Source: Candidatus Woodwardiibium gallinarum
GTDB lineage: Bacteria; Bacillota; Clostridia; Oscillospirales; CAG-382
DNA: 36,455 bases
Assembly (NCBI GenBank): GCA_904419545.1
Contig: CAJFRY010000026.1
Location: 587-37,041, forward strand
Direction of reading: 5' to 3'
Shown piece by piece: positions 1 through 7,578 of the stretch. The first letter of the stretch is position 1. Each line of letters begins with the position of its first letter. The notes beneath the pieces were generated by a model. It was not told the DNA's origin and did not search any database. It saw only the letters and a program-made list of their open reading frames with translations. The translations under genes and the position numbers were made by a program.

Positions 1-20
1 GCGCGAAACTGCTTTTCCTG

Positions 21-96
21 GCGATTCGGATGGGGCTCGAACCCACGACCTCTAGCGTGACAGGCTAGCGTTCTAACCAACTGAACTACCGAACCG
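21..96 (-). tRNA. tRNA-Asp (anticodon GTC)
   Basis: The minus strand folds into a full cloverleaf. A 7-bp acceptor stem pairs CGGTTCG with CGAATCG, the T-arm reads GGGTTCGAGCCCC, and the anticodon loop CTGTCAC carries GTC, read as aspartate. The CCA end is not encoded; the discriminator is followed by AGG. A good promoter lies about 50 bp upstream of the 5' end. Confidence 0.95.
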
Positions 97-146
97 TATC
101 CTCTCGCGCCCGGGCCGCTGTTGTCACACGCCCTAGCGACTTTGTT

Positions 147-175
147 ATCATACCATATCTTTTCGCTTTTTGCAA
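147..175 (-). promoter_or_regulatory. Sigma-A type promoter of tRNA-Asp
   Basis: On the minus strand TTGCAA (170-175) and TATGAT (147-152) are separated by exactly 17 bp. The predicted transcript start is near 140, which puts the tRNA 5' end about 45 nt downstream. Confidence 0.7.
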
Positions 176-208
176 TACCTTTTTTGAATTTTTTTGTTTT
201 TTTCGCAT

Positions 209-253
209 TTCCCATCCTGTACGGCCTGATCAAATGACCGCACAGGATGGGAA
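209..253 (-). terminator. Long hairpin behind the 260-1348 gene
   Basis: TTCCCATCCTGT (209-220) and ACAGGATGGGAA (242-253) form a perfect 12-bp stem 6 nt past the stop codon of the gene at 260-1348. It lacks a U-tract on the minus strand (A-rich sequence follows), so it may end transcription weakly or protect the mRNA 3' end. The position supports a 3'-end role. Confidence 0.4.
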
Positions 254-259
254 CAGACT

Positions 260-1348
260 CTATACCTGAAACCCGCCCAGTTCAGGCGGCGGAACGGACG
301 GTCCGCGGCGGAACGCCGCGCGCAGCAGCGTCCCGAGCACAAGCACAAAGCAGACAAGCGTCACGGCTTCCGACAGAACCGGCACCAGCTTCAGCAGCGT
401 GATGGCAACCATAACAAGCGCCGACGAAAGATACTTGTTTTCCATATTGATATATGTGCCGGCGATCAGGATGGCGGCGACCGGCTCGCATACAAAGTAG
501 AGGAATAGATAACCGGCCAAAAGCAGCAAAGACACCGGCATGCCGATGACCGTCAGCAGCAGGAATATTGCAAGGATGGGAATGAACAGCCCCGCCAGAC
601 CGGTAAACACAATTTTGACCTTGTCACGGTTAAAGCCGGCGCACAGATTGCCGAACGGCCTGCGGAACAAAAACAACAAAAGGAGAACAATCAAAATCTG
701 CGCAGGAATATTGTAGACAAGGTCGAGGAGCCGGCCGCCGATTTCGCTTCCGGTCGTCACTTCGTTCCAATCGACCGCGGCCGCTTCTACAGGGCCGAAA
801 TCGACCTCCTTAGCGGTAACGCGTATGGTTCCGCCGCAGGAAAAGCCGTTCAGAAACGTTACGCGGTCGGCCTGCACATCCACATCGCCCTCCACCCGTC
901 CGCTGAGAGAGACCTCCACGGCCTCGGCTGTCAGATCGCCGGTACTGCCGGAGAAATAAAGCGTTTCGCCGATAAAATACACATTTTTCGAGCTTGCCGC
1001 CAACGTCGCTTCGCCGCAGGCCACCGTGATGTTGCGCGCCACATCTCCGGTCACCTCGAGCGAAACGCCGGCAAAGCGCAGATTGCCGTCGATGACCGCG
1101 CTGATCTTCGGCTCATTGGAGAAGCCAATCAGATCACCGCCGATATAGCCGCTGATGCGCACGCCGGCGTCCGAGCTGAAATGAAAATAATCGTCGTCGC
1201 GGTCAAGCACATATTCCCCCATCGAAAACGATTCGCCGCGCGAGACCGGCGCCTCTGAAGGCGCGTCGGATGCCGCGGTCGCGCCGAACAGCAGCGGCAC
1301 ACAGAGCAGCAGCGCGGCCAGCAGCGCAAATCTTTGCTTTGTCATCAT
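260..1348 (-). CDS. Secreted/membrane protein with bactofilin-like repeat domain
   Basis: A 362-residue protein of unknown function. Residues 1-26 form a signal peptide (KQR followed by a long Leu/Ala stretch ending ATAAS). Residues 40-195 are a run of short beta-strand repeats with alternating hydrophobics, such as ISGYIGGDL, AVIDGNLRFAG, LEVTGDVARNI and LSGRVEGDVDV. This is the pattern of bactofilin-type (polymer-forming) beta-helices. Residues about 212-345 hold four or more membrane helices (212-228, 246-268, 271-298, 308-345). The repeat domain should therefore sit outside the membrane, unlike classical cytosolic bactofilins. The first ATG is chosen because AAAGGG lies 10 nt upstream; a second ATG follows directly. 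The gene has its own promoter at 1616-1644 and an approximately 260-nt leader. It ends in TAG. The family assignment rests on the repeat pattern only. Confidence 0.75.
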   Translation of the reverse strand: MMTKQRFALLAALLLCVPLLFGATAASDAPSEAPVSRGESFSMGEYVLDRDDDYFHFSSDAGVRISGYIGGDLIGFSNEPKISAVIDGNLRFAGVSLEVTGDVARNITVACGEATLAASSKNVYFIGETLYFSGSTGDLTAEAVEVSLSGRVEGDVDVQADRVTFLNGFSCGGTIRVTAKEVDFGPVEAAAVDWNEVTTGSEIGGRLLDLVYNIPAQILIVLLLLFLFRRPFGNLCAGFNRDKVKIVFTGLAGLFIPILAIFLLLTVIGMPVSLLLLAGYLFLYFVCEPVAAILIAGTYINMENKYLSSALVMVAITLLKLVPVLSEAVTLVCFVLVLGTLLRAAFRRGPSVPPPELGGFQV

Positions 1349-1615
1349 CCTTGATGCACCCTTTCCGTCTGTTTCTTTTCACATGATAAACGTTTCGATT
1401 TTCCAGAGATACGCTGCGGAATTCATCTCGTCCCAAACGCGGACCGCCCGCATTTCCAAGACGCTCTATGAAAAAGGAAAGCAGAATCTCAGGTTTTCGG
1501 GCCGACGCCGCGCCGTATCCGGACAAGGCGGGCGGCAGCCGCATCGTTCCGGTAAGGTCCGAAAATGCGGTATCCTTCCCAACACAGCAAATCGCGTCTC
1601 CTTTACAGCATCCTT
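1349..1615 (-). other. Long 5' leader of the bactofilin-like gene
   Basis: About 260 nt separate the predicted transcript start (near 1609) from the ATG at 1348. I see no riboswitch I can name and no convincing small gene. Open frames that cross it continue out of phase into the coding region. On the plus strand the stretch holds nothing recognisable. Confidence 0.4.
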
Positions 1616-1644
1616 ATTATACCACACAACGCGCGGTTTTTCAA
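1616..1644 (-). promoter_or_regulatory. Sigma-A type promoter of the bactofilin-like gene
   Basis: On the minus strand TTGAAA (1639-1644) and TATAAT (1616-1621) are separated by exactly 17 bp, in the divergent gap before spoVB. It points away from the sporulation operon. Confidence 0.75.
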
Positions 1645-1707
1645 GAATGTTTTCGCGGCCACTTTCATAAAGTGTTTTAACGAAAGAATACAGAAGGGTA
1701 AGCCGCT

Positions 1708-3240
1708 ATGACTGAAACAATAAAAGGGACCACGAGGACAAATGTATCGGGAGCACTGATCAGAAACGCCGTCCTGCTGACGGTGTTCTCACTTGCCTGC
1801 AAGGGGATCGGCATGCTGTTCCGCCTCTACCTGTCGGTGCGCATCGGCGCGGAGGGTATGGGACTCCATCAGCTCGTGATGTCGGTCTACACGCTTTTTT
1901 CCTCGTTCGCGACGGCAGGCTTCACCGTAGCGGTATCCCGGCTGGTCGCCGAGCGGCTCGAGCAATCGCCGGACGGACGTGCCGACGGGATGCTCAACAG
2001 CGCCTTCCGACTGTCGCTGGCCATCGCGCTGGTAGCCGCAGGACTGATGGCCGCGGTGACAAACGGCGTTTCGACCACGCTGCTCGGCGACGAGCGTACC
2101 CGCGCGCCGCTGTACATACTGGCACTTTCCCTGCCCTTTATGGCAGTCACCTCCTGTCTGAAGGGTGCGTTTATGGCCTACCGCAAGGTGCTCGTGCCTT
2201 CCTCCAATTCACTGTTCGAGCAGATCATCAAGACCTGCTCGACAATGCTGTGCTTCGGACTGTTTATGCAGAACGAAACCGATATCGGCAGGCTTTGCGT
2301 AGGGATCGTCGTCGGCATCGTCGCGGGTGAAATCAGTTCGTTCCTTTATCTCTCCCTTTTCTATGTATGCAGCATCCGGCCGAAAAAAGGTGCGAAAACA
2401 CCCGTGGGTCCCTTCGCGCGGGTGGCGATGCCGATGGCCGCAAGCTCTTATGTTACAAGTATACTCCATACGGTCGAAAATGTGCTCATCCCCTATTGTC
2501 TGGCGCTTTATGGCAACGACCGTGCAGCGTCGCTGGCAGAGTTCGGACTCATACGCGGGATGGTAATCCCGATTGTGTTTTTCCCCTTCGCGTTTTTGTC
2601 GTCTCTGGTTTCCATTCTGATTCCGGAGATTTCACGTCTCAACACGCGGGTGGACAAAACCGCGCGCGACGCGCGCATTGAACGCATCCTTTTCCTGGCC
2701 TTCGTATTTTCGACGGCGGTGGGCGGCGTATTCTTTTTCTTCCCCGAGGAAATCGCCATACTGCTCTACAAGGACGCCGCTGCGGCGCCCTTCCTGCGGC
2801 TGATTGCGCTGGTGACGCCGTTTATGTATGTTGAAACAATCGCCGACGGGCTGCTTAAAAGCATCGGCGAGCAGGTGTACACGCTCAAGACGTCGATCAT
2901 CAACTCGGTGTGCCGTATCGTCATCATCTACCTGCTCGTTCCGCGGGCGGGCGCAATGGGCTATACGTATCTGCTCATCGCTTCGAACACGTTTGCCTTT
3001 CTGACCTGTATGATCCGCATCCGCAAAAAAAGCGCCGTACGCTTTTTCCCCCTGCAGAGCATGGTGCTGCCGCTGGCTGTAACGGTGGTGCTGGCGCTTC
3101 TCTGCCGCCGACTGCTGACGCTGCTGAGCTTCCTGCCGGCCAGCGCGGCACTGGTGCTGTCAATCGGCGTATTCGTGCTGATCTACTTTGCCTTCTGCGG
3201 TATACTGCTGAAAAAGCGGGGTGTTTTCAACGGACATTAA
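1708..3240 (+). CDS. spoVB: Stage V sporulation protein B-like polysaccharide flippase
   Basis: A 510-residue integral membrane protein of the MOP/MATE-like flippase superfamily (SpoVB, MurJ, Wzx). Roughly 14 hydrophobic helices span the whole chain, starting with the segment LIRNAVLLTVFSLACKGIG near residue 20. The characteristic early motif ARLYLSVRIGAEGMGLHQL-like (here FRLYLSVRIGAEGMG) is present. Length matches SpoVB (about 520). SpoVB proteins are thought to flip lipid-linked precursors for the spore cortex; whether this copy serves cortex or another polymer cannot be decided from sequence alone. The start ATG follows AGAAGGG. It overlaps spoIIIAA by 20 bp, so it heads the sporulation operon, which supports a sporulation role. 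Confidence 0.85.
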   Translation: MTETIKGTTRTNVSGALIRNAVLLTVFSLACKGIGMLFRLYLSVRIGAEGMGLHQLVMSVYTLFSSFATAGFTVAVSRLVAERLEQSPDGRADGMLNSAFRLSLAIALVAAGLMAAVTNGVSTTLLGDERTRAPLYILALSLPFMAVTSCLKGAFMAYRKVLVPSSNSLFEQIIKTCSTMLCFGLFMQNETDIGRLCVGIVVGIVAGEISSFLYLSLFYVCSIRPKKGAKTPVGPFARVAMPMAASSYVTSILHTVENVLIPYCLALYGNDRAASLAEFGLIRGMVIPIVFFPFAFLSSLVSILIPEISRLNTRVDKTARDARIERILFLAFVFSTAVGGVFFFFPEEIAILLYKDAAAAPFLRLIALVTPFMYVETIADGLLKSIGEQVYTLKTSIINSVCRIVIIYLLVPRAGAMGYTYLLIASNTFAFLTCMIRIRKKSAVRFFPLQSMVLPLAVTVVLALLCRRLLTLLSFLPASAALVLSIGVFVLIYFAFCGILLKKRGVFNGH

Positions 3241-4120
3241 CGAGGTGCTTCGTTTTTTGCCCCGTCGCATTGCCTTCCCCCTCTCCCTGCTGCCGCGCGC
3301 CGTCGCTTCGTCGGTGACGGAGGTGCGCCTGCGGCTCAACGCGCCGCTTTCGCTTTCGGTCAACGGCAGAAACCTGTTTGTCAATGAACACGGAAAGGTC
3401 TGCCGCATCGAATCCGCGCTGCACGCCGACGAGGATGACCTGCGCGCCACACTCGCCGAGCTGACGGCTTACTCCATGTACGCTTATGACGACACGGTGC
3501 GCAACGGCTTCATTCCCATCGAGGGCGGTGCGCGCGCAGGCGTCTGCGGCGAGGCGGTCCGCGCCGACGGGCATGTGACCGGCTTCCGCCGGATCTACTC
3601 CATCAACATCCGCATCCCGCGCTTTTTGCCCGACTTCGCAGCCAATTTGGCTGAGCATTACAAGACGCACGGTCTCTGCTCAACGCTGGTGCTTTCGCCG
3701 CCTGCGGCAGGCAAGACAACCTTCCTGCGCAGCATTGCATATCTGCTGGCGTCGGGGAATTATCCGCACCCGCGCCGCGTCGGCATCGTCGACGAGCGCT
3801 GCGAGCTGTTTCTGCCCGATAAAATGTGTTCGCTCATCGACTGTGTGCGGGATATGCCGAAGGCAGCCGGCATCGAACTGCTGACCCGATCTATGTCGCC
3901 GGAGGTGATCGTCTGCGACGAACTGTCGGAAGCTGAAGCAGCCGCCGTGGCCGAAACACAGAACAGCGGCGTATACCTGATCGCCTCCGCACACGCACCT
4001 GACTATGCGGGCGCGATGCGCCGGCCGTTTCTGAAAAGACTCTGCGACAACGGGATCTTTGCGCTGTTCGTGCTGCTGACGTCTGAAGGGGGCTACCGCT
4101 ATGATCTTTACACCCCTTAA
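3221..4120 (+). CDS. spoIIIAA: Stage III sporulation protein AA (ATPase)
   Basis: The 299-residue cytosolic ATPase of the SpoIIIA-SpoIIQ channel between mother cell and forespore. It belongs to the secretion ATPase superfamily. Walker A is SPPAAGKTT (residues 159-167; the usual form is GPPGxGKTT, so the leading Gly is Ser here) and Walker B is EVIVCDE (228-234). The region around RNGFIPIEGGARAGVCG (94-110) is a family hallmark. It starts at GTG, inside the end of spoVB, and its stop overlaps spoIIIAB by 20 bp, so translation is probably coupled. Length agrees with B. subtilis SpoIIIAA (about 307). Confidence 0.95.
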   Translation: MFSTDINEVLRFLPRRIAFPLSLLPRAVASSVTEVRLRLNAPLSLSVNGRNLFVNEHGKVCRIESALHADEDDLRATLAELTAYSMYAYDDTVRNGFIPIEGGARAGVCGEAVRADGHVTGFRRIYSINIRIPRFLPDFAANLAEHYKTHGLCSTLVLSPPAAGKTTFLRSIAYLLASGNYPHPRRVGIVDERCELFLPDKMCSLIDCVRDMPKAAGIELLTRSMSPEVIVCDELSEAEAAAVAETQNSGVYLIASAHAPDYAGAMRRPFLKRLCDNGIFALFVLLTSEGGYRYDLYTP

Positions 4121-4601
4121 ATTGCTCTCGGCGCTTATCATTGTCGGCGCCTGCTTTTTCGCGGGCGCATCGGTAGCCGAAGCTGAAAACACCAGCTACC
4201 GTCAGCTTTCGGGTATATTGGCGCTGCTGGCACACATCCGCACGCGTATCACCTATACGCATTTCTCGCTTGAAGTGATTTTCGCGGACTTTTACGACGA
4301 TGCGCTGGAAAAATGCGGCTTTCTCGCCTGTCTCAAAGACGCACGGGGCGGCTATTCGGCTTCATTCTGCGAGGCGGTGGGCCGTCTGACGGCCACCGGC
4401 GAGACACGGGACGCGCTTCTGGCCTTCGGCCGCACGCTCGGCGGCGTTTCGATGCGCGAGCAATACGCAGCGCTGGAGACCACCGAAGCGTTTTTGCAGG
4501 AAAAAGTGGCACGCCTGCGTGAAAGCGCGGAAAAAAAGCGGCGCAGCTATCGCTCGCTGGGCGCACTGGCCGGCGCGATGATTGCGGTGATCCTCTTTTG
4601 A
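4101..4601 (+). CDS. spoIIIAB: Stage III sporulation protein AB
   Basis: A 166-residue protein with an N-terminal membrane helix (about residues 7-27) and a C-terminal hydrophobic end (GALAGAMIAVILF). Between them lies a helical domain including RLRESAEKKRRSYRSLGAL. SpoIIIAB resembles the type II secretion component GspF and is thought to work with the SpoIIIAA ATPase at the membrane. Overlaps spoIIIAA by 20 bp. The conserved beginning with SYRQLSGILALLAHIRTRI fits the family. A 170-bp gap follows before spoIIIAC, which is unusual for this operon. Confidence 0.93.
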   Translation: MIFTPLKLLSALIIVGACFFAGASVAEAENTSYRQLSGILALLAHIRTRITYTHFSLEVIFADFYDDALEKCGFLACLKDARGGYSASFCEAVGRLTATGETRDALLAFGRTLGGVSMREQYAALETTEAFLQEKVARLRESAEKKRRSYRSLGALAGAMIAVILF

Positions 4602-4771
4602 AAAGCAAAGGGCACAGGCATACCGATTATATCAGTTTGTCGATAACGGCCAATTGGAGCTTTGCTCCAAGCCCCATTCAAGGGATTTGCAAACCGCAGC
4701 ATTTGCCGCAGGAGATCAAACGGTTTCAAACCGTTCAATCAAGAAATCGTATTATAAGAAAGGCTGTAAGT
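4602..4771 (+). other. Gap in spoIIIA operon with two hairpins
   Basis: The 170 bp between spoIIIAB and spoIIIAC holds no gene. It contains a perfect hairpin TTGGAGC-TTT-GCTCCAA (4654-4670) and a second, AACGGTTT-C-AAACCGTT (4719-4735). The second is flanked by GAT/ATC and includes GATCAAACGGTTT (4714-4726), the exact reverse complement of 5367-5379 in the other long gap. The first hairpin lacks a clean U-tract. An RBS-like AGAAAGG precedes spoIIIAC. Confidence 0.6.
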
Positions 4772-4966
4772 ATGAGCATCAGCGTTTTGCTTAAAATCGC
4801 CGGCGTGGGGCTGCTGGTCTCGGTGGCGTATCAGATCCTCCAGAAATACGGACGGGACGAGCAGGCAACCTTTGTCTCCATTGCGGGCGTTATCCTGGTG
4901 ATGTTCCTCATCATCAACGAACTGGATTCGCTCTTCCGCACGCTGCGCAGCGTGTTCGGCATATGA
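4772..4966 (+). CDS. spoIIIAC: Stage III sporulation protein AC
   Basis: A 64-residue membrane protein with two helices (about 5-25 and 33-52) separated by the short cytoplasmic loop QKYGRDEQ. It is almost exactly the size of B. subtilis SpoIIIAC (68). The frame is open further upstream, but ATG at 4772 is preceded by AGAAAGG and gives the conserved family start (MSISVLLKIAGVG). SpoIIIAC and AD are thought to form membrane parts of the feeding-tube channel. Its stop overlaps the spoIIIAD start in an ATGA arrangement. Confidence 0.93.
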   Translation: MSISVLLKIAGVGLLVSVAYQILQKYGRDEQATFVSIAGVILVMFLIINELDSLFRTLRSVFGI

Positions 4967-5343
4967 ACGCGGTCACCATCTGCGCCTTTGCCGTTGCGGC
5001 AGTCTGCGCGGTGCGGCTGTTGCGGCAGTTCAAAAACGATATGGGCACGCTGCTTGCCGCGTCGGCCGGCATCGTTATGATTGCAGCACTGACGGTTATG
5101 CTGACGCCACTCATCGAGTACATCGGTACGCTTTCGCGGCAGGCAGGGCTGGAAAGCTATTTCCCCATTCTGCTCAAATCGCTCGGCACGGCGATGATCT
5201 GCTCGGCGACCTGCGACATCTGCAAGGACTGCGGCGAAGCCGGCATTGCTTCCAAGGTCGAGTTGGCAGGCAAGGTCTGTATCCTGCTCTACTCGCTTCC
5301 CATCGTCAGGGGACTGGCGGAAATGGCAAGCGAACTGCTGTGA
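4963..5343 (+). CDS. spoIIIAD: Stage III sporulation protein AD
   Basis: A 126-residue protein with three or four membrane helices (about 1-20, 30-55, 63-88, 100-120). It is similar in layout to SpoIIIAC but longer, as in the family. The motif CSATCDICKDCGEAGIASKVE (about 83-103) near the last helix is characteristic, with four cysteines in this copy. It starts within the spoIIIAC stop. It is followed by the second long gap in the operon. Confidence 0.93.
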   Translation: MNAVTICAFAVAAVCAVRLLRQFKNDMGTLLAASAGIVMIAALTVMLTPLIEYIGTLSRQAGLESYFPILLKSLGTAMICSATCDICKDCGEAGIASKVELAGKVCILLYSLPIVRGLAEMASELL

Positions 5344-5507
5344 TACCGTCGTTCCATAAAACGAGCAAACCGTTTGATCAAACAGCCGGCTATAAAATCC
5401 GAAGAAAAAGCAAGTTTTCCCGCATTCTCACCGGAGCATATCGTCCGCGCGACGCGCGGACGATTACGAACGGATCAAGGAACCAACAAAGGAACGGAGA
5501 CCGAAAG
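5344..5507 (+). other. Gap in spoIIIA operon with GC-rich hairpin
   Basis: 164 bp between spoIIIAD and spoIIIAE. It contains AAACCGTTTGATC (5367-5379), the reverse complement of 4714-4726. It also holds a perfect 11-bp hairpin ATCGTCCGCGC-GAC-GCGCGGACGAT (5440-5464) with no U-tract, so more likely an mRNA-processing or stabilising element than a terminator. The frame of spoIIIAE is open across the gap, but the translated sequence is basic and unlike the family. Confidence 0.55.
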
Positions 5508-6605
5508 ATGAAGAAAACCCTCATCACGCTGCTCTTGCTCCTGCTTCTGCTGCCGCAGAGCGTACAAGCCGCCGAAGGGGACGAGAGCGCCCTCGCCTCT
5601 GTCGAATCGGCAGCGGGAGTCGGCGATATTTCCACGCCCGATACCTACGAAAAGATGACCGACAGCGGAAAAAAGGATCTGCTATCCGCATCACTGACCG
5701 TGATTCAGGACACGCTCACCGGCATATTCGGAAACGTGTCCGGTACGCTGTTCCTGCTGCTTGCAACGGTTCTGCTGGCGGCACTTCTGCACACGGCGCG
5801 CGGGCTTGCCAATTCACGCGTGCTCGAAAGTGCGGTCGAGCTGCTCATCGTGCTGGCGCTGGCGGGCATTCTGTACACGTCGCTTAAGACGCTGTTTGAG
5901 ATGACAAGGCAGGCGTTTTTGAACCTTTCGGTTTTTCTGACCAGCTTTTTACCGGTAACGGCCTCGCTGTACACGATGACCGGCAGCACCGCGACTGCCG
6001 CGGCGGGCACTTCGTTAATGCTGCTGTTCAACAATGCCGTCGTTGCACTGGCTGACCGTTTTCTGTTTCCGCTGCTGCAGGTCTGCTTTGCACTTTCGCT
6101 GGTATCGGCAGTGCCGAACGGCATTTCGCTGCAATCGATCATCACGCTGGTCAAAAACACGGTCACGACGCTTCTGGCGTTTGCGTTTACAATGTTTTCG
6201 GCAGTGCTGTACTTTCAGACGGCGATCACTGCGTCGGCGGACAACCTGGCCTACCGCAGCATCCGCTTCGCCTCAGGCGTGTTCATCCCCGTCATCGGCT
6301 CCGTAATCGGCGATGCTTCGCGTACAGTCAATGCGTCAATTGCGACAGTGAAATCGACGGTCGGTTATATCGGCGTGGCGGCATTGGCGATCCTGCTGCT
6401 GCCACCGATCATCACAGCGATCCTGTATAAGTTCGTCGTACTGCTGGCGGCAATGGCGGCGCGTATCCTCGGCTGCGACCGCGAATCGAAGCTGCTGTAC
6501 GACATCAGCAGCCTCCTGTCGGTGCTGATGTCCACAATCATCGGCGTGTCGGCGGTTTTTCTGATTTCGGTTGCCATCTTCATCAAGATAGGGGTGAGCG
6601 TGTAA
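5508..6605 (+). CDS. spoIIIAE: Stage III sporulation protein AE
   Basis: A 365-residue polytopic membrane protein of the SpoIIIA-SpoIIQ complex, thought to form part of the inner membrane export apparatus. ATG 5508 is chosen because AAAGGAACGGAG lies just upstream and the product then begins with a clear signal sequence (KKTLITLL-leucine run ending VQAAEG, residues 1-24). About seven further helices follow between residues 75 and 365. Length is close to B. subtilis SpoIIIAE (399). Its TAA stop shares one base with the spoIIIAF ATG. Confidence 0.93.
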   Translation: MKKTLITLLLLLLLLPQSVQAAEGDESALASVESAAGVGDISTPDTYEKMTDSGKKDLLSASLTVIQDTLTGIFGNVSGTLFLLLATVLLAALLHTARGLANSRVLESAVELLIVLALAGILYTSLKTLFEMTRQAFLNLSVFLTSFLPVTASLYTMTGSTATAAAGTSLMLLFNNAVVALADRFLFPLLQVCFALSLVSAVPNGISLQSIITLVKNTVTTLLAFAFTMFSAVLYFQTAITASADNLAYRSIRFASGVFIPVIGSVIGDASRTVNASIATVKSTVGYIGVAALAILLLPPIITAILYKFVVLLAAMAARILGCDRESKLLYDISSLLSVLMSTIIGVSAVFLISVAIFIKIGVSV

Positions 6606-7048
6606 TGCGGACTTTCTTCCTCAGCGTATTTCTGGCCTCGCTCGCGGGCGCGCTGTCGGTCGCCTTCGCGGGCGGAGGGGCATATGAAAAATACATCAAA
6701 TACATCGTATCGCTTCTGTTGATCCTGCTACTGATCTCCCCCTTTGCTTCCCTGAAATCCATTGACTACGAATTGGAAGCGCAGGAAACGCTTTCCATTG
6801 CCGCAAACGACGGCGCAGTATATGAGCAGCAGATTCACGAGGAGCTTCTTCTGTATTTTGATGCGCTTTTACAGAATGACTTAGGCATAAACGCACGCGA
6901 CATCCGCATAGACATAGGTATACAGGACGGCGAGGCGGTCGTCGGCGACATCACGGTATACGTCGACGAGGACGACCTGACGGAGGCCGGCGCCTATCTG
7001 TTCGCAAAATTCGGAAGCGGTGTGACCGCCTCCGCCGGAGGAGGCTGA
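6605..7048 (+). CDS. spoIIIAF: Stage III sporulation protein AF
   Basis: A 147-residue protein with two N-terminal membrane helices (about 3-23 and 33-48) and a C-terminal soluble domain. The domain carries the conserved segment DIRIDIGIQDGEAVVGDITV, a ring-building-motif-like fold in the family. It anchors in the mother-cell membrane and faces the intermembrane space. Its start codon overlaps the spoIIIAE stop by one base; spoIIIAG follows after 24 nt. Confidence 0.9.
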   Translation: MRTFFLSVFLASLAGALSVAFAGGGAYEKYIKYIVSLLLILLLISPFASLKSIDYELEAQETLSIAANDGAVYEQQIHEELLLYFDALLQNDLGINARDIRIDIGIQDGEAVVGDITVYVDEDDLTEAGAYLFAKFGSGVTASAGGG

Positions 7049-7072
7049 TAAGAGATCAAAGAAAAGCTGCTG

Positions 7073-7561
7073 ATGCTGACAAAATCGAAATCCTTTCTCT
7101 ATATCGCGCTCGCACTGGCGGCCGGCATCGCGCTGTTGCTGCTGCCCGGCACGGGAGGAACGGAGAGCACGACCGTTTCCGCACCCTCGTCGGCTGAATA
7201 CACGGCGGCGCTGGAAAAGAAGGTCGCTTCGCTCATCAGCGAACTGGACGGCGTCAAGGACTGCTCGGTAGCCATTACCCTCGCAGCCGGCTACGAGTAC
7301 CTCTACGCTTCCGACGGGCGGGTTTCACACACCTACGGCGAATCAGGGGCGCTGCTTGGCGACGAAGAAACACGCGAATACATTTTCGCCACAACAGACG
7401 GCAATACGCAGCCTGTCGTCATCAGCGAACGGATGCCGACCGTCGAGGGCGTGGCCGTCGTCTGCAAGGGTGCCTCCGCCGCGACGGAACAGAAGATCAT
7501 TTCGCTTTTATCGGCGCTTTTCAACATCAAAAGCAACAAAATCAGCGTGATCACACAATGA
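7073..7561 (+). CDS. spoIIIAG: Stage III sporulation protein AG
   Basis: A 162-residue protein with one N-terminal membrane helix (about 8-24) and an extracytoplasmic domain. In B. subtilis SpoIIIAG this domain assembles into a large ring in the channel. Family landmarks are YTAALEKKVASLISELDGVKDCSVAITL (about 42-69) and GVAVVCKGASAATEQKIISLL near the C-terminus, both typical of the EscJ/FliF ring-building fold. The start has a weak SD (the nearest GGAGG lies in the end of spoIIIAF), so translation may be coupled. Its stop overlaps the first possible spoIIIAH start. Confidence 0.93.
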   Translation: MLTKSKSFLYIALALAAGIALLLLPGTGGTESTTVSAPSSAEYTAALEKKVASLISELDGVKDCSVAITLAAGYEYLYASDGRVSHTYGESGALLGDEETREYIFATTDGNTQPVVISERMPTVEGVAVVCKGASAATEQKIISLLSALFNIKSNKISVITQ

Positions 7562-7578
7562 ATAAACGGAGGGTACTT

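Noticed and set aside
1676..1707. Sigma-E promoter directly before spoVB
   Set aside because: TCATAAA and GAATACAG have roughly fitting spacing, but transcription would start at about 1700, inside or past the SD, leaving almost no leader.
5340..5507. Longer SpoIIIAE starting at 5340
   Set aside because: The added 56 residues are basic and unlike the family, and the ATG at 5508 has a good SD and gives a signal sequence.
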